From positions 2,852,001 through 2,916,000 of the forward strand of contig NZ_CP011503.1 of assembly GCF_001028665.1 (NCBI RefSeq): DNA of 64,000 nt, in the 5' to 3' direction. Shown piece by piece: positions 57,338-64,000 of the stretch. A program made the translations under genes and the position numbers. Source of the stretch: Burkholderia pyrrocinia (lineage in GTDB: Bacteria > Pseudomonadota > Gammaproteobacteria > Burkholderiales > Burkholderiaceae). A model generated the notes under the pieces. It made no database searches, was not told where the DNA came from, and saw nothing but the letters and a program-made list of their open reading frames with translations. Position 1 is the stretch's first letter. The number at the start of each line of letters is the position of its first letter.

Positions 57338-57736
57338 ATGTCCAGGAAACGTACTTCCCCCAATCGCAACGTTCAGATCGCCGACCAGATTCAGCGAGAT
57401 CTGTCCGAACTCATCATGCGCGAGGTCAAAGACCCGCGCATCGGCATCGTGACCATCCAGAGCGTGGAGCTCACGCCGGACTACGCACACGCGAAGGTCT
57501 ACTTCACGGCGCTCACCGGCGATCCGGAAAAGACGCAGGAGGCGCTGAACCATGCGTCGGGTCACCTGCACAACCTGCTGTTCAAGCGCCTGCACATTCA
57601 TACGGTGCCGACGCTGCATTTCCACTACGACCAGACGATCGAGAAGGCCGTGGAAATGTCGCGCCTGATCAAGGAAGCGAACTCGACGCGTGCGAAGGAC
57701 GACGACGAGGCCGACGCGCCCGCCAAGGACGACTGA
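57338..57736 (+). CDS. rbfA: Ribosome-binding factor A
   Basis: 132-residue KH-fold factor that binds the 30S subunit during 16S rRNA 5' end maturation, important in cold. Visible RbfA strings: [25 protein letters not shown] and [28 protein letters not shown]; acidic C-terminal tail. Located 113 bases after infB, beyond a terminator, so it may also have its own promoter. Confidence 0.96.
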   Translation: MSRKRTSPNRNVQIADQIQRDLSELIMREVKDPRIGIVTIQSVELTPDYAHAKVYFTALTGDPEKTQEALNHASGHLHNLLFKRLHIHTVPTLHFHYDQTIEKAVEMSRLIKEANSTRAKDDDEADAPAKDD

Positions 57737-57749
57737 GCTCGACCGGCCT

Positions 57750-58682
57750 ATGACGAATGCAGCATCCCAACGTCCGCGCGTGCCCCGGCGCGCGCTGGAT
57801 GGCGTCCTCCTGCTCGACAAGCCGGTCGGCCTGTCGAGCAACGACGCGCTGATTCGCGCGAAGCGGCTGCTTCTCGCGAAGAAAGCCGGTCACACCGGCA
57901 CGCTCGATCCGCTGGCTTCGGGGCTGCTGCCGCTGTGTTTCGGCGAGGCGACGAAGTTTTCGCAGGATCTGCTCGAGGCCGACAAGACCTACGAAGCGAC
58001 GATGCGTCTCGGCCTGCGCACGACCACCGGCGACGCGGAAGGCGAAGTGATCGACACGCGGCCGGTCGAATGCGACCGCGCAGCGGTGGAAGCCGCGCTC
58101 GTGCGCTTCACCGGCGAGATCGTGCAGGTCCCGCCGATGTATTCGGCGCTCAAGCGCGACGGCAAGCCGCTGTACGAATATGCGCGCGCGGGCCAGACCG
58201 TCGAGCGCGAAGGCCGCAACGTGACGATCCATGCGCTCGACGTGCTCGCCTGCGAACTGCCCGACGTGACGTTTCGCGTGACCTGCAGCAAGGGCACTTA
58301 TGTGCGCACGCTGGCGGAGGATATCGGCGAGGCGCTCGGTTGCGGTGCGCATCTGACGATGCTGCGCCGCACGGGCGTCGGCGCGCTGACGCTCGAGCAT
58401 GCGGTGACGCTCGATGCGCTGTCGGACGCAGACGAATCGGCGCGCGATGCGTGGCTTCAGCCGGTCGATGCATTGCTGTCGACGTTTCCGTCGGTTCGTC
58501 TTGACGACGCGAGCGCGAAGCGGTTCCTGCACGGCCAGCGCCTGCCGCTGTCGGAGCTCGGGCCGATCGATGCGACCGACGGCGAGCGCGTGCGCGTCTA
58601 CGACGCGACGCGGCTGCTCGGCGTGGCGCGCAAGGCGAATGGTGTGCTTGCGCCGGAACGGCTCGTCGTGACGGCCGCCTGA
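57750..58682 (+). CDS. truB: tRNA pseudouridine(55) synthase TruB
   Basis: 310-residue enzyme making the universal psi55 in tRNA. The catalytic Asp53 is in GHTGTLDPLASGLL; the second motif YEYARAGQTVEREGR and the PUA-like C-terminus are present. Start MTNAASQ follows rbfA by 13 bases; the longer frame from 57690 overlaps rbfA and is rejected. Confidence 0.96.
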   Translation: MTNAASQRPRVPRRALDGVLLLDKPVGLSSNDALIRAKRLLLAKKAGHTGTLDPLASGLLPLCFGEATKFSQDLLEADKTYEATMRLGLRTTTGDAEGEVIDTRPVECDRAAVEAALVRFTGEIVQVPPMYSALKRDGKPLYEYARAGQTVEREGRNVTIHALDVLACELPDVTFRVTCSKGTYVRTLAEDIGEALGCGAHLTMLRRTGVGALTLEHAVTLDALSDADESARDAWLQPVDALLSTFPSVRLDDASAKRFLHGQRLPLSELGPIDATDGERVRVYDATRLLGVARKANGVLAPERLVVTAA

Positions 58683-58713
58683 CGCAGCGGCGCGAGCGCG
58701 CCATCGGAGCAAG

Positions 58714-58744
58714 AAAAAGCCCGGTCGATTTCGACCGGGCTTTT
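58714..58744. terminator. Bidirectional terminator between truB and emrB-like gene
   Basis: AAAAGCCCGGTCGA / TCGACCGGGCTTTT, ten-base perfect core stem, A-run and T-run at the two sides, between convergent genes. Confidence 0.95.
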
Positions 58745-58779
58745 CGTTTGGCGCGCGGTGGCGCGGTGTCGGGTGGCGT

Positions 58780-60339
58780 TCAGTGTGCCGCCGATGCCGC
58801 CGCACCGGCATCGCCGCCGCCCGCGCGTTCGGGCTTCGTGATCCAGATCAGCGCAATCAGCAGCACGAAGATCGCCGCCGAGATGTAGAACAGGTCGTTC
58901 ACGCCGAGCTGCGCGGCCTGCTGCGTGGCCAGGTTGTTGATGAGGCCATGCGCCTGGTCCTGCGTCAGCCCGAGATTGCCCATCTGCGTGACGGCCTGGT
59001 TGAACGTCGGGTTGTACACGTTCGTCTGCTCGACCAGCTGCGCGTGGTGGAAGTTGTTGCGATGATCCCACGCAGTCTGGAAGATCGACGTGCCGATGCC
59101 GCCGCACATGATACGCACGAAGTTCGACAGACCGGACGCCGCCGGGATGCGGTGGCCGGGGAGGCCGGACAGTGTGATCGACACCAGCGGAATGAAGAAG
59201 CCGGCCATCGCGACGCCCTGCACGAGCGTCGGCAGCGTGAGCGACCACTCGTCGACGCCCGTCGTGTAGCCCGATCGCATCCAGAAGCACAGTGCGAATA
59301 TGAGAAACGCGGCGGTCGCGATGTAGCGCGGGTCGGTGCGCGGCAGGAACTTGCCGGTCAGCGGCGACAGCAGGATCGCGAACAGCCCGACCGGCGCCAT
59401 CACGAGGCCGGCGTCGGTTGCCGTGTAGCCGATCTGGGTCTGCAGCCACAGCGGCAGCAGCACGAGGTTGCCGAAGTAGAGCCCGTAACCGACCGCCAGC
59501 GCGATCGTGCCGCCCGTAAAGTTGCGCCGGCGGAACAGCGACAGGTCGACGACGGGGTGCTCGGCGGTCAGTTCCCAGATCACGAAGAACGCGAACGAGA
59601 TGATCGCAATCAACGCGAGCGCGACGATCGTCGTCGACGCGAACCAGTCGAGATCCTTGCCCTTGTCGAGCATGATCTGCAGCGAGCCGACCCACAGCAC
59701 GAGCAGCGCAAGGCCGACGCCGTCGATCGGCGCGCGGCGCACCGTCGATTCGCGCGTGCGATAGATCGACCACGTGGCGAGCGCGGCGGCGATGCCGACC
59801 GGGATGTTCACGTAGAAGATCCACGGCCACGAGTAGTTGTCCGAGATCCAGCCGCCGAGGATCGGGCCCGCGACCGGCGCGATCAGTGTCGTCATCGACC
59901 ACAACGCGAGCGCCATCGGCGCCTTCGCGCGCGGATAGCTCGACAGCAGCAGCGATTGCGACAGCGGAATCATCGGCCCCGCGACCGCACCCTGGAGGAC
60001 GCGCGACGCGAGCAGGAACGGCAGGCTCGGCGCGAGCCCGCACATCCACGACGAGATGACGAACAGGATGATCGACGCGAGGAACAGGCGGACCTGCCCG
60101 AAACGGTCGGTCAGCCAGCCCGTCAGCGGCACCGAGATCGCGTTCGCGACCGCGAACGACGTGATGACCCACGTGCCCTGGTCGGACGACACGCCGAGGT
60201 CGCCCGAGATGGTCGGGATCGCGACGTTCGCGATGGACGTGTCGAGCACGTTCATGAACACCGCGAGCGACACGGCGATCGTCCCGAGCACGAGTTTCCC
60301 GCCCTGCAAGGGCGGGTAGGAGACAGGAGCTTGAGCCAT
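58780..60339 (-). CDS. DHA2-family MFS multidrug transporter, EmrB-like
   Basis: 519-residue 14-helix inner-membrane pump. It contains IANVAIPTISGDLGVSSDQGTWVITSF (start of TM1-2), WLTDRFGQVRLFLASIILF (motif A) and PMIPLSQSLLLSSYP with the GPILGGWISDNYSWPWIFYVN motif C-like segment typical of EmrB/QacA. It is the last gene of the leftward marR-OMF-HlyD-EmrB unit; it starts 28 bases after the emrA-like stop. Tripartite efflux of hydrophobic drugs is the family role. Confidence 0.94.
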   Translation of the reverse strand: MAQAPVSYPPLQGGKLVLGTIAVSLAVFMNVLDTSIANVAIPTISGDLGVSSDQGTWVITSFAVANAISVPLTGWLTDRFGQVRLFLASIILFVISSWMCGLAPSLPFLLASRVLQGAVAGPMIPLSQSLLLSSYPRAKAPMALALWSMTTLIAPVAGPILGGWISDNYSWPWIFYVNIPVGIAAALATWSIYRTRESTVRRAPIDGVGLALLVLWVGSLQIMLDKGKDLDWFASTTIVALALIAIISFAFFVIWELTAEHPVVDLSLFRRRNFTGGTIALAVGYGLYFGNLVLLPLWLQTQIGYTATDAGLVMAPVGLFAILLSPLTGKFLPRTDPRYIATAAFLIFALCFWMRSGYTTGVDEWSLTLPTLVQGVAMAGFFIPLVSITLSGLPGHRIPAASGLSNFVRIMCGGIGTSIFQTAWDHRNNFHHAQLVEQTNVYNPTFNQAVTQMGNLGLTQDQAHGLINNLATQQAAQLGVNDLFYISAAIFVLLIALIWITKPERAGGGDAGAAASAAH

Positions 60340-60367
60340 GTCGGTTGTTTTTCCGGAGTCGGAGCGG

Positions 60368-61585
60368 TTACATCATCTTCGCGGCGCTGCCTTGCTTCGC
60401 CGCGACCGGCGCCGACGCATTGCCGCCTGCGTTCTCGGTGATGATGCGCGCGATTTCGGCGTCGGCTTCGTCGCCGTACTTCGCGAACACGCTGGTCTCG
60501 TAGACGGTGTTCGGTGCGTTGACGAGCTGGTTGCCGCGTTCGTCCTTGATGTCCACGTCGACCTGCATCGACAGGCCGATGCGCAGCGGATGCTTGTCGA
60601 GATCCTTCGGATCGAGTTCGATACGCACCGGCAGGCGCTGCACGACCTTGATCCAGTTGCCGGTCGCGTTCTGCGCCGGCAGCAGCGAGAACGCCGAGCC
60701 CGTGCCGGCCGAGAAGCCGACGACCTTGCCGTGATACACGGCCGACGAGCCGTAGATGTCGGCCGTCAGTTCGACCGGCTGGCCGATGCGCATGTGCTTG
60801 AGCTGGACTTCCTTGAAGTTCGCGTCGACCCACACGGCATTCAGCGGCACCACCGACATCAGCGGCGTGCCCGGCGACACGCGCTGGCCGACCTGCACCG
60901 AGCGCTTCGCGACATAGCCGGTGACCGGCGCGGGCAGCACGTTACGCGCGTTCGCGAGGTAGGCGTCGCGAACCTTCGCCGCTGCGGCGAGCACGTTCGG
61001 GTGCGATGCGATCGTCGTGTTCGCGGTCAGCGCGCGGTTCGATGCGAGCTGCTGCTGCGCGCCATCGAGCGACGCTTGCGCGGCCTTCACGGCGTCACGT
61101 GCGTGCGAGATCTCTTCCTGCGACACGGCGCCCGTCTGCGCAACGGCCATGCGGCGGCGCAGGTCGTCGTCGGCCTTCGACAGGTCGGACTGGCGCAGCG
61201 CGACCTGCGCGCGGTACTGGTCGTCGTTGACGAACAGGCCGCGCACCTGGCGCACGGTCTGCGCGAGGTTGGCTTCCGCCTGCTGCAGCGCGACCTGCGA
61301 GTCGGCCGGGTCGAGCACGACCAGCGGGTCGCCGGCCTTGACCGTCTGCGTATCGTCGGCCTTCACGGCGATCACGGTGCCGGTGACCTGCGGCGTGATC
61401 TGCACGACGTTGCCGTTCACGTACGCATCGTCGGTCCCTTCATGGAAGCGGGCAACGAGGAAGTAGTACAGGCCGTACGCGATGGCCGCGATCACGATGA
61501 CCGCGACGAGCAGCGTCATCATCCGTTTGCGCTTCCCGTTGTTCTGCGACTGTGCGCTGGCGGCGTTTTGTTGAGGGTCGCTCAT
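60368..61585 (-). CDS. HlyD-family adaptor, EmrA-like
   Basis: 405-residue adaptor with N-terminal membrane anchor (about 20-45), DDAYVNGNVVQITPQVTGTVIAVKAD lipoyl half, a long helical hairpin (about 95-220) and NWIKVVQRLPVRIELDPKDL barrel region, the EmrA signature. Partner of the EmrB-like transporter and the NodT-type outer-membrane lipoprotein in the same operon. The start MSDPQQNA is the longest plausible. Confidence 0.94.
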   Translation of the reverse strand: MSDPQQNAASAQSQNNGKRKRMMTLLVAVIVIAAIAYGLYYFLVARFHEGTDDAYVNGNVVQITPQVTGTVIAVKADDTQTVKAGDPLVVLDPADSQVALQQAEANLAQTVRQVRGLFVNDDQYRAQVALRQSDLSKADDDLRRRMAVAQTGAVSQEEISHARDAVKAAQASLDGAQQQLASNRALTANTTIASHPNVLAAAAKVRDAYLANARNVLPAPVTGYVAKRSVQVGQRVSPGTPLMSVVPLNAVWVDANFKEVQLKHMRIGQPVELTADIYGSSAVYHGKVVGFSAGTGSAFSLLPAQNATGNWIKVVQRLPVRIELDPKDLDKHPLRIGLSMQVDVDIKDERGNQLVNAPNTVYETSVFAKYGDEADAEIARIITENAGGNASAPVAAKQGSAAKMM

Positions 61586-61637
61586 GGCGATTTTCTCCGT
61601 CCGTTATTTCGAGTGTCTGCGTAGTGGTGGCGCCGGA

Positions 61638-63134
61638 TCAGTTGGCGGCCTGTTTTGTCGGCTTGTCGGCGTCAGGCGCGGCGAGCGGCGTGCCGGTCGC
61701 GTCGAATCCGCCGCCCAGCGCCTTGATCAGCGCGAGCTGCATGTCGCGCCGGCGCATCTTCAGGTTGGTCACCGTCTGCTCCGAGGCGAGGCGGTTGCTG
61801 TCCGCGGTCAGCACCTGCAGTTGCGGCGACAGGCCGGCCTTGTAGCGGATCACGGCGAGATCGTAGGCGCGCGTCGACGCGTCGAGCGCGCGTTGCGCGT
61901 CGCCCATCTGGCGATCGACCGCGCGGATCGACGCGACCTGCGTCGCGACGTCGTTCAGCGCGCCGATCAGCGTCTGGTTGTAGTTCGCCACCGACAGGTC
62001 GAAGTCCGCATAGCGGCCCTTGAGCTGGGCGCGCAGCGCGCCGCCGTCGAAGATCGGCAGGTGGATAGCCGGGCCGAACTGCGCCTGGCGGCTCGCGAAG
62101 TTCAGGAATTTGCCCCAGCCGAACGCATCGAAGCCGAAGCCGGCCGCGAGGTTCACGTCGGGGTAGAACTCGGCCTTCGCTTCCTTCACGTCGTGCATCG
62201 CGGCCTCGACCTGCCAGCGCGCGGCGACGATGTCGGGGCGGCGCGAAACGAGGTCGGCCGGCAGGTTGCCGGGCAGTGCGACCTCGCCGCTCGGGTTCAC
62301 CACGGGCGCTGCGATCTGCAGTCCGCGATCCGGGCCCTTGCCGAGCAGCGCGGCGAGCTGGTAGCGCACCGTCGTGATCTGGCCGTCGAGATCCGACAGC
62401 GAAGCCTGGGTCGTCGCGATATTGCCGCGGGCCGTCTGGCGTTCGACGTTGGTGTCGAGGCCGGCCGAGACGCGGCCGTCGGTGATCTTGCCGACCGTCT
62501 CGCGGTTGGAGATCTCGCGTTGCGCGATGTCGCGCAGCGCATAGAGCTGCGCGAGCGAGTTATAGGTACGCGCGACCGACGACGCGAGCGTGATGCGCGC
62601 CTGCTGCATGTCGGCTTCGGCGGCCTTTTCCTGCGACACGGCGGTGTGCAGGCGTTCGCGGTTCTTGCCCCACAGGTCGAGTTCCCACGATGCGCTCGCA
62701 AGCGCGTTGTTCTCGCTGTACCACTGGCCGCCGAACGGGGGCGGGAACAGCGCGTTCGACGAATACAGCTCGCGCGTCCACGAATAGCTGGCTTCGGCCT
62801 TCGGCAGCAGGTTCGAACGCGACGATTCGATGTACGACGATGCCTTCGCGATACGCGCCTGCGCCTGCGCGATCGACGGATTGCCCTGGAGAGCTTCGTC
62901 GATCAGCTTCGGCAATTGCGGATCGCCGAACTGGTTGGCCCAGTCGAGCGCCGGCCACTGGCCGCCCTGGGCCGGCAGGCTCTGCGCGGATTCGAATTGC
63001 GACGCGGGGGCGATCTGCTTGTCGCTCTTGATGCCGATGTAATTTGCGCAGCCCGCCAGCGCCAGTGCGGCGACCGCCGCGGCGACGGCGGCGCGGCACG
63101 ACCCGGCGCGCACGGACAACGGGGAGGATTTCAT
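61638..63134 (-). CDS. NodT-family outer-membrane efflux lipoprotein
   Basis: 498-residue TolC-like lipoprotein with signal peptide ending ALALAGC (Cys29). OEP repeats include ASWELDLWGKNRERLHTAVS, VSRRPDIVAARWQVEAAM and HLPIFDGGALRAQLKGRYAD. Start ATG at 63134 has AGGGGT about eight bases upstream; the frame opens 12 codons earlier. Related to, but distinct from, the lipoprotein at 6105-7673, so the window has two NodT-type channels. It is the first pump gene after marR. Confidence 0.93.
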   Translation of the reverse strand: MKSSPLSVRAGSCRAAVAAAVAALALAGCANYIGIKSDKQIAPASQFESAQSLPAQGGQWPALDWANQFGDPQLPKLIDEALQGNPSIAQAQARIAKASSYIESSRSNLLPKAEASYSWTRELYSSNALFPPPFGGQWYSENNALASASWELDLWGKNRERLHTAVSQEKAAEADMQQARITLASSVARTYNSLAQLYALRDIAQREISNRETVGKITDGRVSAGLDTNVERQTARGNIATTQASLSDLDGQITTVRYQLAALLGKGPDRGLQIAAPVVNPSGEVALPGNLPADLVSRRPDIVAARWQVEAAMHDVKEAKAEFYPDVNLAAGFGFDAFGWGKFLNFASRQAQFGPAIHLPIFDGGALRAQLKGRYADFDLSVANYNQTLIGALNDVATQVASIRAVDRQMGDAQRALDASTRAYDLAVIRYKAGLSPQLQVLTADSNRLASEQTVTNLKMRRRDMQLALIKALGGGFDATGTPLAAPDADKPTKQAAN

Positions 63135-63202
63135 CGCGCTGACCCCTGACTCGGAATGAATGATGGACACTGCAAGGATTTCCTTACATTAATCTGTCAA
63201 AA

Positions 63203-63225
63203 GTAATTGTTATGGCAACTATTAC
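63203..63225. promoter_or_regulatory. 23-bp palindrome, candidate MarR operator
   Basis: GTAATTGTT (63203-63211), five bases, AACTATTAC (63217-63225): GTAATwGTT-N5-AACwATTAC, arms matching except one position. It overlaps the marR stop codon and sits 69 bases ahead of the outer-membrane lipoprotein start. An additional AATAGTTG half-site lies at 63730-63737 in front of marR. The size and AT-rich arms fit MarR-family operators. Confidence 0.6.
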
Positions 63226-63713
63226 GTGAGGCTGCCGCCGGCCGTCTCGCAATAGTTGCTGAGAATGCGGCGCAGCATGCTCTTCAGGAACCCGACTTCT
63301 TCCGGCGTAAACCCGTCGAGCACCTGGTCGAGCACGCTGCGGAAAATGGGCGGCAGCCGCTCGGCCAGCGCGCGGCCTTCGTCGGTCAGTTCGAGGCGCA
63401 CGACCCGCCGATCCTCGATGCTGCGCACGCGGGACAGCAGGCCGCGTTTCTCGACCCGGTCGAGCAGGCGCGTGACCGCGCTCGCGTCGATCCCGTATTC
63501 GCGCGCGAGCTCGGCGGCCGTCGAGCACTTGCCGACCGCGATCATGAACAGCATGCTCGCCTGCGTGCCCGTGATGCCGAGCTCTTCCTGCGTGCGTTGC
63601 GTGACGAGGTTGGTCATCACGGACTTCACGCGCGACATCAGATAACCGACGCTGTCGTTCATCTGATACGTGGACAGCGGTGAAACGGGCGGTTGAGTAG
63701 GAGAATCCGACAT
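63222..63713 (-). CDS. MarR-family transcriptional regulator
   Basis: 163-residue dimeric winged-helix repressor. Core at about 40-140: TQASMLFMIAVGKCSTAAELAREYGIDASAVTRLLDRVEKRGLLSRVRS and DRRVVRLELTDEGRAL (wing). Start MSDSPTQ at 63713 has AGGG upstream. Its neighbours suggest it represses the emrAB-type operon and itself, like E. coli EmrR. The inducing compound is unknown. Confidence 0.93.
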   Translation of the reverse strand: MSDSPTQPPVSPLSTYQMNDSVGYLMSRVKSVMTNLVTQRTQEELGITGTQASMLFMIAVGKCSTAAELAREYGIDASAVTRLLDRVEKRGLLSRVRSIEDRRVVRLELTDEGRALAERLPPIFRSVLDQVLDGFTPEEVGFLKSMLRRILSNYCETAGGSLT

Positions 63714-64000
63714 AAAACCCTGAAGCTGCAATAGTTGACTAGGCAGCAGTATAGGCACAATTGCTTGCCGCGGCAAATGTTAATCGAACGGCAAGGGGCG
63801 CGCTTCGTGTTGCAAGAATCCCTTGTGCCGATAAGGTTTTTCGGCCTGCCGGCGACAGGGCCGTCGGCCGACGTGTGCGTTCGCGGAGAGGGCAGGGATG
63901 CCCGGCTGGCTGCGTCGCAACGTGCCGGTCAGCTCTCGACACTCTCACGTGCTATAATTTGAGGCTTTCCAAGCTGCAATGTGCGCGCGCCCGTGAAAAA
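63714..64000. other. Intergenic end of window upstream of marR
   Basis: 287 bases. Contains the marR promoter (63748-63776, minus strand). On the plus strand a TATAAT (63953-63958) without a good -35 may serve a gene beyond the edge. No gene is visible. Confidence 0.5.
63748..63776 (-). promoter_or_regulatory. Promoter candidate of marR
   Basis: On the minus strand TTGCCG (complement of 63771-63776), 17-base spacer, TATACT (complement of 63748-63753). Start of transcription would fall near 63741, beside the AATAGTTG half-site at 63730-63737, consistent with autoregulation. Confidence 0.6.

Overview
The window is a gene-dense, high-GC (roughly two thirds G+C) stretch of a betaproteobacterial chromosome. 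Gene order and protein sequences fit Burkholderia, most likely a Burkholderia cepacia complex main chromosome; this rests on recognising the families and their order, not on a database search. It carries about 60 protein genes and two tRNAs. No rRNA, prophage, CRISPR array or intact insertion sequence was seen.

Layout. 1-2.8 kb: 3' part of a fosmidomycin-resistance type transporter and a chemoreceptor. 2.8-8.8 kb: a four-gene aromatic-acid/drug efflux operon (NodT-type outer-membrane lipoprotein, FUSC pump, DUF1656 protein, HlyD adaptor) with a divergent LysR regulator. 8.9-18.3 kb: a phosphoesterase, a GlcD-like flavin dehydrogenase, DUF2069 and WrbA-like genes, a YihY membrane protein, an Mpo1/DUF962 protein, a CBS-domain protein, an LplT-acyltransferase fusion and aroC. 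18.4-25.3 kb: ETF-ubiquinone oxidoreductase, an SDR, a thioesterase, a PAS-LuxR regulator divergent from the scoAB CoA-transferase pair, an alpha/beta hydrolase and RidA. 25.3-35.9 kb: relA, tRNA-Val(GAC), thrS-infC-rpmI-rplT, pheST, ihfA and a MerR regulator, the classical translation block.

36-40.5 kb is accessory-like. It holds an internally duplicated lipoprotein that I cannot assign, a Tat-exported tyrosine-phosphatase lipoprotein and a methyltransferase, ending at tRNA-Pro(GGG). 40.8-48.7 kb holds bamC, small stress-type and exported proteins, a possible non-coding RNA, a YdcF-like protein, an IS5-type transposase remnant, a LysR regulator and an aminotransferase. 48.9-58.7 kb is a core block: scpB, rluB, then rimP-nusA-infB-rbfA-truB behind a strong promoter and a terminator-like leader. 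58.8-63.7 kb is a MarR-controlled EmrAB-type tripartite pump (marR, outer-membrane lipoprotein, emrA, emrB); the window ends upstream of the next gene.

Themes. There are two independent efflux operons of similar logic, each with a palindrome placed where its regulator could bind. Several unusual initiation codons are decided by strong Shine-Dalgarno sequences (ATC for infC, TTG for the YihY gene and rluB, GTG for the NodT lipoprotein and rimP). Several terminators lie inside or just ahead of translation operons, where attenuation is possible. No clearly novel multi-gene system was found; the best candidates for follow-up are the duplicated lipoprotein with its phosphatase neighbour, the RNA candidate downstream of bamC and the rimP leader.
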